Shown here: piece by piece, positions 43,681-52,544 of the stretch
Layout: each line of letters starts with the position of its first letter
How positions within the stretch are numbered: the first letter of the stretch is position 1
Origin: Lachnospiraceae bacterium
GTDB lineage: Bacteria > Bacillota > Clostridia > Lachnospirales > Lachnospiraceae
Reading direction: 5' to 3'
Assembly: GCA_017482205.1 (NCBI GenBank)
Contig: JAFUNK010000009.1
Location: forward strand, 1-62,280
Length of the DNA: 62,280 nt
The notes under the pieces: generated by a model
Seen by the model: only the letters and a program-made list of their open reading frames with translations
Told to the model about the DNA's origin: nothing
The model's database searches: none
Made by a program: the position numbers and the translations under genes

Positions 43681-44184
43681 ATGAATAATAACGCATTTAG
43701 AAACTTATCTTACGGAGTTTATATTGTCAGTACATGGGATGAGGGCAGAGCAACAGGATGTACTGCAAACAGTGCCATGCAGATTACGGCAGAGCCTGCA
43801 ACGATTGCAGTCAGCATCAATCATCAGAACTATACTAACCAATGTATTGAAAAGACGGGTAAATTTGCAATTTCTGTTCTGGGAGAGCATTCCGAGCCGT
43901 CGCTGATTGGCGGATTTGGATTCAGAAGCGGCAGAGATGTAAATAAATTTGACGGTATCGCCCATGAAGTGAAAGGGTATATGCCTGTTGTCAGTGATGC
44001 CTGTGCATATTTTACCTGTGACGTGATAGATAAAATGGAGACGGAAACACATACCGTGTTTTTGGGAAAGGTCACGGATTGTGATGTATTAAAGCAGGAT
44101 ACACCCATGACCTATGCTTATTATCATAATGTTATCAAAGGAAAGAGCCCTAAGGCAGCGCCGACTTATCTGCCTGAAGATTAA
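43681..44184 (+). CDS. Flavin reductase-like domain protein
   Basis: A 167-residue FMN-binding split-barrel protein (NLSYGVYIVSTWDEGRATGC, AISVLGEHSEPSLIGGFGF, CDVIDKMETETHTVFLGKV). Clostridial high-molecular-weight rubredoxins carry this domain with a C-terminal rubredoxin; here it ends soon after KSPKAAPTY without one. It may pass electrons to O2 or redox partners. The ATG at 43681 follows AGAGGA; the ATG at 43678 is also possible, and an upstream extension is unlikely. The last 35 bp overlap tadA. Confidence 0.88.
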   Translation: MNNNAFRNLSYGVYIVSTWDEGRATGCTANSAMQITAEPATIAVSINHQNYTNQCIEKTGKFAISVLGEHSEPSLIGGFGFRSGRDVNKFDGIAHEVKGYMPVVSDACAYFTCDVIDKMETETHTVFLGKVTDCDVLKQDTPMTYAYYHNVIKGKSPKAAPTYLPED

Positions 44185-44674
44185 TCTGTGCGGCGGCTTC
44201 TTTCTCCAATTTATTCCTGATACGGAGCTCTTTGAAGAAGGTGGTCAGCATATTACTGCATTCCTCTTCCAGGATACCTTTGGTGATGTCTACCTGATGA
44301 TTAAATTCAGGCATTTGTAATACGTTTAAAATAGAGCCGGCGCAGCCTGCTTTAGGGTTCATGCAACCAATAACCACATGGGGGATGCGCGCCTGTACGA
44401 TGGCACCGGAGCACATCTGACAGGGTTCTAAAGTCACATAGAGAGTACATTCTTCCAAGCGCCAGTCGCCCATAAAGCGGCTGGCTTTGTTAATGGCGGT
44501 GATTTCCGCATGGGATAAGGTGTTCTTGTCGGTATTGCGGCGGTTGTAGCCCCTGCCGATGATTTTGTCCTGATAAACGATAACACAGCCGATGGGGACT
44601 TCCCCCAGAGCATGTGCTTTCTTTGCCTGCTTTAAGGCTTCTTTCATATATTTTTCATGTAATGTATTTTCCAT
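44150..44674 (-). CDS. tadA: tRNA-specific adenosine deaminase
   Basis: A 174-residue deaminase that makes inosine at the wobble position of tRNA-Arg(ACG). The zinc site is HAEITAI (about 57) and PCQMCSGAI (about 88), with GEVPIGCVIV upstream and GCMNPKAGCAGSILNVL downstream. The last 20 residues are an Ala/Glu tail that overlaps the flavin reductase gene tail-to-tail. GGAAAGGA precedes the ATG. Confidence 0.95.
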   Translation of the reverse strand: MENTLHEKYMKEALKQAKKAHALGEVPIGCVIVYQDKIIGRGYNRRNTDKNTLSHAEITAINKASRFMGDWRLEECTLYVTLEPCQMCSGAIVQARIPHVVIGCMNPKAGCAGSILNVLQMPEFNHQVDITKGILEEECSNMLTTFFKELRIRNKLEKEAAAQINLQADKSALP

Positions 44675-44814
44675 GGTAAGTCCTTTCCGAAAGTATCTGC
44701 GGTCATTACTCTTGCCGATGGTAATAGCAGAACTGCTTCCTGGCGGTCTTGCTTTTCCAACGTTTTATGTTATAGTATGTATTATAACTGCCAAAAGAGA
44801 AAGAGGCAAGCAGG

Positions 44815-45510
44815 ATGCAGATACATGGACTCAACAAAACAACATTATTGGATTACCCTGAGCATGTGGCAGCCACCGTTTTTACAGGAGGCTGTAATTT
44901 TTGTTGTCCTTTTTGCCACAATGCAGATTTGGTGCTGCATTCGGGAACGTTCCCGACACTTTCGGAAGAAGAGGTTTTTGCATTTTTGCAAAAAAGAAAG
45001 AATGTGCTGACCGGGGTGTGCATTACGGGTGGAGAACCTACCTTACAGCCGGATTTGCCGGATTTTATCCGCAGGGTAAAAGAACTGGGTTATCTGGTGA
45101 AACTGGATACGAATGGTTACAGACCGGAGATTTTAAAGGCACTTTTGGAAGAAAAGCTCCTTGATTATGTGGCAATGGATGTAAAAAACTCCAAGATAAA
45201 ATATGACAAAACTGTCGGAAAAGAAAATCTGGATATTGTGCGGATAGAAGAAAGCGTGGAGCTTTTAAAAGGCGGAAACATACCCTATGAGTTTCGTACC
45301 ACGGTGGTGAAAGAACTGCATGCAGAGGCTGATTTTGAAGAAATTGGAGAATGGATACAGGGTGCGGGGAACTATTTTTTACAAAGTTACAGAGACAATG
45401 ACAATGTGATACAAAAAGGTTTTACGGCATATACAAAAGGGGAAATGGAAGCCTTTGTAGAGATTTTGAAAAAGTACATAAAAAGAGTAGAACTGCGGGG
45501 TGTGGAATAA
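44815..45510 (+). CDS. Anaerobic ribonucleotide reductase activating protein (NrdG-type)
   Basis: A 231-residue radical SAM activase. The cluster motif is GGCNFCCPFCHN (C-x3-C-x2-C, about residue 26), followed by GVCITGGEPTLQPDL (about 66) and DTNGYRPEIL. It resembles the NrdG/PflA-like group that activates glycyl radical enzymes. No nrdD is nearby, so the partner enzyme is unassigned. GCAAGCAGG lies before the ATG. Confidence 0.88.
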   Translation: MQIHGLNKTTLLDYPEHVAATVFTGGCNFCCPFCHNADLVLHSGTFPTLSEEEVFAFLQKRKNVLTGVCITGGEPTLQPDLPDFIRRVKELGYLVKLDTNGYRPEILKALLEEKLLDYVAMDVKNSKIKYDKTVGKENLDIVRIEESVELLKGGNIPYEFRTTVVKELHAEADFEEIGEWIQGAGNYFLQSYRDNDNVIQKGFTAYTKGEMEAFVEILKKYIKRVELRGVE

Positions 45511-45576
45511 GCGGGGACGGATTGCATGCGAAGTGTAGAACTGAGAATTCCATGTATAGCAGTGAATGAGGACGAT

Positions 45577-46968
45577 ATGAAAAAGTTTTTTGGAAAATAT
45601 ATAGGTGATAAAGCATTTTATGTGATGGTTCTGGGAGTGGTACTTCCTATTATTGTGCAAAACGGAATTACTAACTTTGTAAGCCTCTTGGACAATATTA
45701 TGGTGGGACGTGTGGGAACGGAGCAGATGTCCGGTGTTGCCATAGTCAATCAATTGATGTTTGTATTTAATATCAGTATTTTCGGCGCGATTTCCGGTGC
45801 CGGCATTTTTGGTGCCCAGTTTTTCGGCTGTGGAAAAACAGAGGGTGTGAGGCATACATTTCGCTTTAAATTGATCGTGTGTGCTGTGATTACGGTTTTG
45901 GCATGTGTGCTGTTTTTGTTCGGAGGAGAATTTCTTATCAGTCTGTATTTGAACGGAGAGGAAAATGGCGCCCAATTGGAGGCAACTTTAGGGTATGGTA
46001 AGCAGTATTTGTTAGTCATGCTTATCGGACTACCACCCTTTGCATTGGCACAGGCGTATACCAGTACCTTGCGTGAATGTGGGGAAACGGTAGTGCCGAT
46101 GAAAGCGGGTATTGTGGCGGTGCTGGTAAATTGCAGCCTTAATGCACTGCTTATTTTCGGTCTGTTGGGATTTCCCAGATTAGGCGTAGTGGGAGCGGCA
46201 ATTGCTACGGTTATTTCCCGTTATGCAGAAATGGTTATTGTGGTGTTGTGGACACATAAACATGCAGAAAAATATGCCTTTATTGAAGGGGCGTACAAGA
46301 GTCTGTATATTCCGGGCAATTTGGTTTCCAAGATTTTAATCAAGGGAAGCCCGCTTATGCTCAATGAAATTTTGTGGGCGGCAGGGATGGCAACTCTCAG
46401 CCAGTGTTATTCCATGCGCGGACTGGATGCGGTGGCCGCTATGAATATTACCACAACTATTTCCAATCTATTTAATGTGGTGTATATTTCCTTGGGTAGT
46501 GCCGTGTCCATTATTATAGGGCAGCTTCTTGGTGCAGGAAAAATGGAAGAGGCGAGAGACAAGGATACCAAGCTGATTGCTTTTGCAGTAGGTTCATGCA
46601 TGGTAATCGGTGGTATATTGGCACTTTGTGCACCGCTTTTCCCCATGGTTTATAACACCACGGACATTGTAAAAAATCTGGCAACGCAGTTGATTCGTGT
46701 GGTAGCACTTTTTATACCTATGTGTGCATTTTTAAACACCTGCTATTTTACCTTGCGTGCAGGCGGAAAAACGATTATCACATTCTTTTTTGACAGTGTA
46801 TTTATGTGGTGTGTCAGCATTCCGCTGGCTTTTGTGCTGAGCCGTTTTACGGGACTTCCGATTGTACCGTTATATTTCTATTGCCAGCTGATAGAACTGA
46901 TAAAATGTGTAATTGGGTATATTTTGGTAAAGAAAGGTGTTTGGCTTTCTAATATTGTAGTAGATTAA
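45577..46968 (+). CDS. MATE family efflux transporter
   Basis: A 463-residue polytopic protein with about 12 hydrophobic segments forming two MatE repeats (VLPIIVQNGITNFVSLLDNI, VGRVGTEQMSGVAIVNQ in the first; GSPLMLNEILWAAGMATLSQ in the second). Exports drugs or metabolites by Na+ or H+ antiport. The ATG at 45577 is preceded by GAGG; a frame start at 45526 would add residues not typical of MATE. It follows the activase gene by 66 nt. Confidence 0.92.
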   Translation: MKKFFGKYIGDKAFYVMVLGVVLPIIVQNGITNFVSLLDNIMVGRVGTEQMSGVAIVNQLMFVFNISIFGAISGAGIFGAQFFGCGKTEGVRHTFRFKLIVCAVITVLACVLFLFGGEFLISLYLNGEENGAQLEATLGYGKQYLLVMLIGLPPFALAQAYTSTLRECGETVVPMKAGIVAVLVNCSLNALLIFGLLGFPRLGVVGAAIATVISRYAEMVIVVLWTHKHAEKYAFIEGAYKSLYIPGNLVSKILIKGSPLMLNEILWAAGMATLSQCYSMRGLDAVAAMNITTTISNLFNVVYISLGSAVSIIIGQLLGAGKMEEARDKDTKLIAFAVGSCMVIGGILALCAPLFPMVYNTTDIVKNLATQLIRVVALFIPMCAFLNTCYFTLRAGGKTIITFFFDSVFMWCVSIPLAFVLSRFTGLPIVPLYFYCQLIELIKCVIGYILVKKGVWLSNIVVD

Positions 46969-46994
46969 AAATTGGAAAAATTAGAAAAAAGTGG

Positions 46995-47023
46995 TTGCAA
47001 TTTAAAAAATCATGTGCTACTAT
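46995..47023 (+). promoter_or_regulatory. Promoter of the riboswitch/ABC exporter transcript
   Basis: TTGCAA (46995-47000), 17 nt, TACTAT (47018-47023), giving a start near 47030 just ahead of the structured leader. Confidence 0.65.
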
Positions 47024-47037
47024 GACCTCACAACAAA

Positions 47038-47165
47038 AAACACTCGTGAGGGAGTAGTGGCGCATAAGCGTGGCAAATCAACACACTGACTTTTAAAAGT
47101 CTGGTTTGTCTTAAATAACGAGACTCATGTATGGCTATTAGGCTGTACGTGGCGTCTTTTTTATT
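47038..47165 (+). promoter_or_regulatory. yybP-ykoY-like (Mn2+) riboswitch with terminator
   Basis: The leader has the yybP-ykoY landmarks GGGAGTAG (47050-47057) and ATCAACA (about 47088). A closing stem CTCGT (47043-47047) pairs with ACGAG (47118-47122), and an inner hairpin is built from CAAA...GACTTTTAAAAGTC...TTTG. The terminator (AGAC...GTCT, 47121-47157, then T's) shares bases with the closing stem, so ligand binding would prevent termination. The family assignment rests on these motifs and was not confirmed by a covariance model. Confidence 0.65.
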
Positions 47166-47189
47166 TGACCGGTATAGCAAATAGCTGTA

Positions 47190-47257
47190 ACGGTCTTTTT
47201 GATTGATAGGATAAAAGGGCCCATAATCCTAACTCTTATTGGAAAGACCTTGTCGCA
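47190..47257 (+). other. Second structured segment of the ABC exporter leader
   Basis: After the riboswitch terminator, GGTCTTT pairs with AAAGACC and encloses a smaller AGGAT/ATCCT stem. It lies between the terminator and the AGGAGG site at 47271. I see no name for it; it could be part of an RNA-stability or second control element. Confidence 0.4.
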
Positions 47258-47281
47258 CGAAAGTGAGAAAAGGAGGATATT

Positions 47282-47980
47282 ATGTTTTTGGAAATCAATC
47301 AAATCAAAAAAGGATTCGGCGAAGGTGAAAGCCGGGTGGAGGTATTGAAAGGTATTGATGTGAGTATTGAAAAGGGCGAGATTTGTGTATTATTAGGTCC
47401 CTCCGGCTCCGGTAAGTCCACACTTTTAAACATCATCGGCGGTATTGACAGCGCAGATAGCGGTTATATTGCCATCAATGGCGAAAAAACTGCCGACATG
47501 AATGAAAAACAGCTTTCTCTGTATCGCAGAAAACATCTTGGTTACGTATTTCAAATGTACAATCTGATTCCGAACCTGAACATTAAAGAAAATGTAGAGG
47601 TCGGAGCCTATCTTAGCAGCAATCCGCTTGATGTAGATGAATTATTACATACATTGGGGCTTTATGAACATCGTCATAAACTGCCCAATCAGCTCTCCGG
47701 CGGGCAGCAGCAGCGTACGGCTATTGGTCGTGCTATCGTAAAAAATCCTGATATTTTGTTGTGCGATGAACCTACCGGCGCATTGGATTATAAAACTTCC
47801 AAAGAAATTTTGAAGTTAATAGAGGATGTAAATAAAAAGTACGGGAATACCGTAGTAATGGTAACCCACAATGATGCCATTCAGAATATGGCGGACAGAG
47901 TGATTAAGCTGCGTGACGGTATGATTCGTAAGAATTTTGTAAATACCAATAAGATTTCTGCAACAGAGCTTGACTGGTAA
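47282..47980 (+). CDS. ABC transporter ATP-binding protein (MacB/LolD type)
   Basis: A 232-residue ATPase. Walker A is [16 protein letters not shown] (about 38-53), the signature [14 protein letters not shown] (about 139-152) and Walker [13 protein letters not shown] (about 158-169), with VTHND as switch. These are typical of FtsX-permease partners. AGGAGG precedes the ATG. It is coupled to the 750-residue permease and controlled by the riboswitch-like leader. Confidence 0.95.
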   Translation: MFLEINQIKKGFGEGESRVEVLKGIDVSIEKGEICVLLGPSGSGKSTLLNIIGGIDSADSGYIAINGEKTADMNEKQLSLYRRKHLGYVFQMYNLIPNLNIKENVEVGAYLSSNPLDVDELLHTLGLYEHRHKLPNQLSGGQQQRTAIGRAIVKNPDILLCDEPTGALDYKTSKEILKLIEDVNKKYGNTVVMVTHNDAIQNMADRVIKLRDGMIRKNFVNTNKISATELDW

Positions 47981-47992
47981 GGAGGTGTGATG

Positions 47993-50245
47993 ATGAGAAA
48001 TCCACTTATCAAAAGGTTACCAAGGGAACTGAAAGCGGATGCGGGAAAATACCTTGTACTGTTTATATTTATTGCAGGTATGATTAGTATTATTTCCGGT
48101 TTTTTGGTTGCAGGAACCAGTATGTCTGCATCCTACGATGAAAGTTTTGAAAAATACAATATTGAGGACGGTAATTTTGAACTGGCATGGGAAGCGGATG
48201 AAGGGTTATTGACAGAACTGGAAAAAGAAGCAGTAACCGTTTATAAGAATTTTTATGTGGAAGAAGAGACAAAAGAGATTGACAGTACTTTGCGTGTATT
48301 TATCAATAGAGAAGAAGTCAACAAGGTTTGTCTGATGGAAGGTGAAATGCCGGAAAGTGCAGCGGAAATCGCCATTGACCGGTTGTATGCTTCCAATAAC
48401 GGTATCGGAGTGGGTGATACTTTAACGGTTGGAAATACAAGTTTTACAGTATCGGGGACGGTGGCACTGTCTGATTATTCCTGCCTTTATCAGAGCACTT
48501 CCGATATGATATTTGATGCAACCTTGTTTGGCGTGGCGGTGGTGACGGAAGAAGGATTTGAGGCTCTGGGAGATGCACATCTGCATTACAGTTATTCGTG
48601 GAAATATGATAAAGCACCTGCAGGAGATGCACAGGCAAAAGAAATGGCAGAAGCTTTTTTGGAAGTTTTGGCCCAAAAGGCAATTGTTATGAACTTTATT
48701 CCCCGGTATGTAAATCAGGCCATTGTTTTTGCCGGCAATGATATCGGCAGGGACGGCGTGTTTGTGATGATACTTCTGTATATTGTAATGGCAATTATTG
48801 CTTTTGTATTTGCCATTACCACTAACAATACCATTGCCAAGGAAGCGGCGGTTATCGGAACCCTCAGGGCATCCGGTTACACCAAGGGAGAATTGGTTGT
48901 ACATTACCTTACCATGCCTATGTTAGTTACCCTGCTTTCAGCGTTGGTGGGAAATGTATTGGGATATACGGTCATGGAAGATTTTGCATCAGGCATGTAT
49001 TACAACAGTTACTGTCTTCCTACCTACGTAGTATTGTGGAATGCATCTGCTTTTGTGAAAACAACGGTAGTACCCCTTATTATTATGTTTTTTATCAATC
49101 TTTTGATTTTGGTAAAGAAACTGCAATTGTCGCCCTTGCGTTTTATCCGTAGGGATTTAAGCACCAAAAAGAAGAAAAAAGCATTCAGGTTGAATACCGG
49201 AATAAAGATTATGACCAGATTCCGTCTGCGTGTTATTTTTCAGAATATGCCGAATTACATCACTATTATTGTGGGTATGTTTTTTGCCAATACCATTATG
49301 CTTTTTGGCTCGGGAATGGAACCTCTGATGGACCATTATCAGGAAGAGATTACGTCCAATATGATAAGTGAGTATCAGTATTTGCTGAAAGTACCCGCAG
49401 AAACACAAACGGAGAATGCAGAAAAGTTCAGTGCTCAAGGTATGAAAACCATAGAAGGCAGGCTGCGGTCTGAGGATATAACGGTATACGGTATTGTGCA
49501 GGATAGTCTGTATATTGATTTGGATGTAAGCGGAAATAAGGTCTATATTTCCAATGCTTATGCCGAGAAACATGGTATAGAAGAAGGCGACACATTTACC
49601 ATAAAGGAAAGCTATGGTGATACCGAATACAGTTTTAAAGTGGAAGGCATTTATTACTATCCTGCAGGGCTTGCAGTATTTATGGAGGATACCTATTTTA
49701 AAGAAGTATTTGACGTGGAAGAAGAGAGTTTTACCGGTTACTTTTCTAATGAGGAGATTACCGATATTGACAAAGTGTACATTGCTTCTGAAATTACCGA
49801 GGAGGATTTGACGAAAACATCCAGACAGATGAAGCTGTCCATGGGCGGTATGATGTTTATTTTCCAGGCTTTCGGTATTGTGATGTTTATGCTGATTATT
49901 TATCTGTTGTCCAAAATCATTATTGAAAAGAATGCACAGTCTATTTCCATGACAAAGATTTTAGGATATTCATCAGGGGAAATTAACAGTCTTTATATCA
50001 GAACCACTACGGTGGTGGTAATTGCTTCCCTACTGCTGACACTGCCGGTCGTAAATTTTCTGATGGAATATATTATGTTTATGGCATTTTCGGAATATGC
50101 AGGATTTCTTCCGTACTATGTGCCTATGAAAGTTTTTGTGGAAAATATTCTTTTGGGAATTGGTGCATATGCAGTAATTGCCTTTTTCCAGACAAGACGT
50201 GTTAAGAAAGTTCCTATGGATATGGCGCTGAAAAATGTAGAATAG
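47993..50245 (+). CDS. FtsX-like ABC transporter permease
   Basis: A 750-residue membrane protein with an N-terminal helix (about 22-42), a first extracellular domain (about 45-225), three helices (about 255-375), a second helix and extracellular domain (about 405-600) and three C-terminal helices. Both FtsX-type blocks are present (AKEAAVIGTLRASGYTKGEL and SISMTKILGYSSGEINSLY). Such single long permeases export lipids or peptides or act by mechanotransmission. The ATG at 47993 is 7 nt after GGAGG; ATG 47990 and GTG 47987 are alternatives. Confidence 0.9.
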   Translation: MRNPLIKRLPRELKADAGKYLVLFIFIAGMISIISGFLVAGTSMSASYDESFEKYNIEDGNFELAWEADEGLLTELEKEAVTVYKNFYVEEETKEIDSTLRVFINREEVNKVCLMEGEMPESAAEIAIDRLYASNNGIGVGDTLTVGNTSFTVSGTVALSDYSCLYQSTSDMIFDATLFGVAVVTEEGFEALGDAHLHYSYSWKYDKAPAGDAQAKEMAEAFLEVLAQKAIVMNFIPRYVNQAIVFAGNDIGRDGVFVMILLYIVMAIIAFVFAITTNNTIAKEAAVIGTLRASGYTKGELVVHYLTMPMLVTLLSALVGNVLGYTVMEDFASGMYYNSYCLPTYVVLWNASAFVKTTVVPLIIMFFINLLILVKKLQLSPLRFIRRDLSTKKKKKAFRLNTGIKIMTRFRLRVIFQNMPNYITIIVGMFFANTIMLFGSGMEPLMDHYQEEITSNMISEYQYLLKVPAETQTENAEKFSAQGMKTIEGRLRSEDITVYGIVQDSLYIDLDVSGNKVYISNAYAEKHGIEEGDTFTIKESYGDTEYSFKVEGIYYYPAGLAVFMEDTYFKEVFDVEEESFTGYFSNEEITDIDKVYIASEITEEDLTKTSRQMKLSMGGMMFIFQAFGIVMFMLIIYLLSKIIIEKNAQSISMTKILGYSSGEINSLYIRTTTVVVIASLLLTLPVVNFLMEYIMFMAFSEYAGFLPYYVPMKVFVENILLGIGAYAVIAFFQTRRVKKVPMDMALKNVE

Positions 50246-50322
50246 TTGTTTCTGAACCGTTTCCTGTAGAAACAAATAATTTGTAAAAAAATTGTATATA
50301 GAAATAAATTTAACCATAGCAC

Positions 50323-50362
50323 TTGCAATTTTGTATTATTTGTATTACAATAAGTAATACAA
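50323..50362 (+). promoter_or_regulatory. GntR promoter with overlapping operator half-sites
   Basis: TTGCAA (50323-50328), 17 nt, TACAAT (50346-50351). TTGTATTA occurs at 50331-50338 and 50340-50347 and its complement TAATACAA at 50355-50362, overlapping spacer and -10 box. This fits autorepression by the YtrA-type regulator. Confidence 0.65.
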
Positions 50363-50374
50363 AGGAGCGAGGCT

Positions 50375-50740
50375 ATGGTTATTTTATTAAATGATACATC
50401 TGATATACCGGTATATTTACAGATACGCAACCAGATTGTGATAGGCATATCCGAAGGGAAACTGGCACCGGGAGAAAAATTGCCTACCGTACGTGCATTG
50501 GCGGAAGAAATCGGTATCAATTCCATGACGGTAAATAAAGCATATCAGCTTTTGAAGCAGGAAGGATATATACTGACGGACAGGCGCAATGGAGCCAGAG
50601 TCAGGGAAAATTTTGGCGGCAGTGCCGGACTTTCGGGGGAATCTTTGGAGTTGCTTAAAAAGATTGCTTCGGAAGCCAAGATAAGCGGTATGGCGAAAGA
50701 AGCATTTATTGGTATTTGCGAACAGTATTTTGGGGAATAG
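50375..50740 (+). CDS. GntR family regulator (YtrA type)
   Basis: A 121-residue regulator with a winged helix (IPVYLQIRNQIVIGISEGKL, then LPTVRALAEEIGINSMTVNK, then AYQLLKQEGYI) and a short helical tail used for dimerisation in YtrA-type proteins. These usually control ABC exporters or the adjacent membrane gene. AAAGGAGCGAGG precedes the ATG. Confidence 0.93.
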   Translation: MVILLNDTSDIPVYLQIRNQIVIGISEGKLAPGEKLPTVRALAEEIGINSMTVNKAYQLLKQEGYILTDRRNGARVRENFGGSAGLSGESLELLKKIASEAKISGMAKEAFIGICEQYFGE

Positions 50741-50751
50741 GAGGAAGAACT

Positions 50752-52119
50752 ATGGTGACGAATATTATTTTGTTGGTATGCGTATATCCTTTTGTTTTAT
50801 TTATGTATGTGCTGTTAAAAAATATGCTGACGCCTAAAAAAGGACTCTGGTATGGGGTATCCCTGAAAAAAGAGCAGGCAGATACACCGGAGGTGGCGAA
50901 AATTGCAAAAACCTATAACAGACAGATGAGGGGCGGTCTGGCTGTTATAATGCTGACCCCTATTCCGGCAGTTTTTATTCCGTGGTTTTCTGTATTTATG
51001 ATTTTTTGGACAATATGGTTACTGGCAGGTGTTGTGGCGTTTTTTATTCCCTTTGCAAATGCCAATACCAAGTTAAAAGAATTGAAACGTGAAAAAGGGT
51101 GGAAGAAGAACGAAGAAACAGAACGGATTGTAGAAATAAAAAATGCAGGTACACTACACAGAGTAAAGTGGTATCATTTCCTGCCCCAGAGTGTTATCAG
51201 TCTGGCTGTTTTTGTGTGGGCACTGGTACATTTTTATGGAGATAAAATGGCTGCGTTAAGCATTACCATAGGCAGCTTTGCTTTTATCACTTTGTTATTC
51301 TGGCTGGCAGCAGTCTGGATGGACAGACAGAAAACGCAGGTTATCAGTACAAACAGCGAAATCAATGTTAACTATGCCCGTGCCAAAAAGAATCTTTGGA
51401 AAAATATGTGGGTGGTCTGCGCATGGGTGAATACGGTGTATACAGTGGCTTTGTTGTGGATGCTGGACGTAGAAATGAAACTGACAGGCTTCTTTATGGG
51501 AGCAACGGTTGCATATACAGTGGTTGTGTTGGCAGTGCTTGTCTGGGTATTAAAAAAGAAGAAAAAGCTCGATATTTTATATCAGGATAAGATGGATATG
51601 ATACAGCCGGATGATGACGATAACTGGTTGTGGGGTATGATTTATTACAATCCAAGGGATAAACGTTCTTCTGTAGAAAGCAGAACGGGTTTTGGCATTA
51701 CTACAAATATGGCAAAACCGGCAGGTAAGGTGCTGGTGGGATTTCTGGCAGTAGTGATGCTGCAAATGGTGATTGTGTGTGCATGGGTGGTGCTTTTAGA
51801 GTTTACGCCAATCTCGCTTGAAATCGAAGATAAGGTATTGGTGGCATCACAAATCAATGATGACTATTCGATTCCGATAAGTATTATACAGGAGGTTACT
51901 CTTTTGGAAGAGAAACCTAAGTGGGAGAAAATAAGCGGTACGGGCATGGACAATCTGCAAAAAGGCACTTTCCGCATTGCAGAGGTAGGTAGATGTGAGG
52001 TGTTTTTAAACCCGCAGAACGGTTTGTTTATCCGTTTCGAGGCAGCGGGTACTACTTATTACATGAGTGGATATGATGATGCGGAGACAATGGCGGTGTA
52101 TGAAGAATTGATACAATAA
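50752..52119 (+). CDS. DUF1648/SdpI-like membrane protein with PH-like tail
   Basis: A 455-residue protein with about eight hydrophobic segments in the first 360 residues. A motif FIPFANANTKLKELKREKGW resembles DUF5808/DUF1648 membrane proteins. The last 95 residues (SIPISIIQEVTLLEEKPKW, GTFRIAEVGRCEVFLNPQNG) look like a bacterial PH-type domain. The ATG at 50752 follows GGAGGAAGAACT. It is co-transcribed with the GntR gene and is probably its target. Transport or immunity roles are possible but unproven. Confidence 0.8.
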   Translation: MVTNIILLVCVYPFVLFMYVLLKNMLTPKKGLWYGVSLKKEQADTPEVAKIAKTYNRQMRGGLAVIMLTPIPAVFIPWFSVFMIFWTIWLLAGVVAFFIPFANANTKLKELKREKGWKKNEETERIVEIKNAGTLHRVKWYHFLPQSVISLAVFVWALVHFYGDKMAALSITIGSFAFITLLFWLAAVWMDRQKTQVISTNSEINVNYARAKKNLWKNMWVVCAWVNTVYTVALLWMLDVEMKLTGFFMGATVAYTVVVLAVLVWVLKKKKKLDILYQDKMDMIQPDDDDNWLWGMIYYNPRDKRSSVESRTGFGITTNMAKPAGKVLVGFLAVVMLQMVIVCAWVVLLEFTPISLEIEDKVLVASQINDDYSIPISIIQEVTLLEEKPKWEKISGTGMDNLQKGTFRIAEVGRCEVFLNPQNGLFIRFEAAGTTYYMSGYDDAETMAVYEELIQ

Positions 52120-52134
52120 CAGGTTTCGACTTAC

Positions 52135-52217
52135 CGGTGACAACCGTCACCGGTTTTCAAAAACAAAAAAAGCTTCGGCAATGGCCTTGGTTGTCCGGTG
52201 ACAACCGTCACCGTTTC
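52135..52217. repeat. Two trailer repeats with ACCGTCACCG palindromes behind tRNA-Ser
   Basis: On the minus strand downstream of the tRNA, two similar units of about 62 bp each contain an A/T-rich segment and the palindrome CCGGTGACAACCGTCACCG (52135-52153 and 52195-52213). ACCGTCACCGTTTC at 52204-52217 is an exact inverted copy of the tRNA 3' end plus flank (52258-52271). Confidence 0.7.
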
Positions 52218-52227
52218 TAAAAGCAAA

Positions 52228-52257
52228 AAAAGTCTCAGCATAGGCTTCGACTTTTTT
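52228..52257. terminator. Terminator behind tRNA-Ser
   Basis: AAAAAAGTC and GACTTTTTT flank a loop of about 14 nt and work on either strand; on the minus strand it would end the tRNA transcript. Confidence 0.65.
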
Positions 52258-52262
52258 GAAAC

Positions 52263-52347
52263 GGTGACGGTGGGATTCGAACCCACGTGCCCCGGAGGGC
52301 AAACGCATTTCGAGTGCGCCCCGTTATGACCACTTCGATACGTCACC
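52263..52347 (-). tRNA. tRNA-Ser (anticodon CGA)
   Basis: On the minus strand an 85-nt tRNA runs from GGTGACG to CGTCACC, with a 7-bp acceptor stem, D-arm, anticodon loop ACTCGAAAT (anticodon CGA), a long variable arm (GCCCTCC...GGGGC) typical of class II tRNAs, and GGTTCGAATCC as T-loop. CCA is not encoded. Confidence 0.95.
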
Positions 52348-52450
52348 AAAAGCACGATATTTTTCGTGCTTTTTTAGTATATCATACTCACTTTATTTTG
52401 CAAGCGTTGACTGAAAAATCATTTCGTGTTAGGCTATAAATTAGTATCAA

Positions 52451-52471
52451 TACTATACTTTCAGTATAGTA
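52451..52471. promoter_or_regulatory. Perfect 9-bp palindrome upstream of the lipoprotein gene
   Basis: TACTATACT and AGTATAGTA flank TTC. It contains -10-like TATACT sequences on both strands and could be an operator for the lipoprotein gene 70 bp downstream. No matching regulator is identified. Confidence 0.5.
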
Positions 52472-52544
52472 TACCAAACCGCATAATGGTCTGTACATAG
52501 CAGGGTGCTCGGTATAAAAATAATTTGAAAAGGCGAAAGAATTT

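Noticed and set aside
52131-52355. 74-residue reading frame on the minus strand
   Set aside because: It runs through tRNA-Ser and its trailer repeats; it is an artefact of the tRNA sequence.
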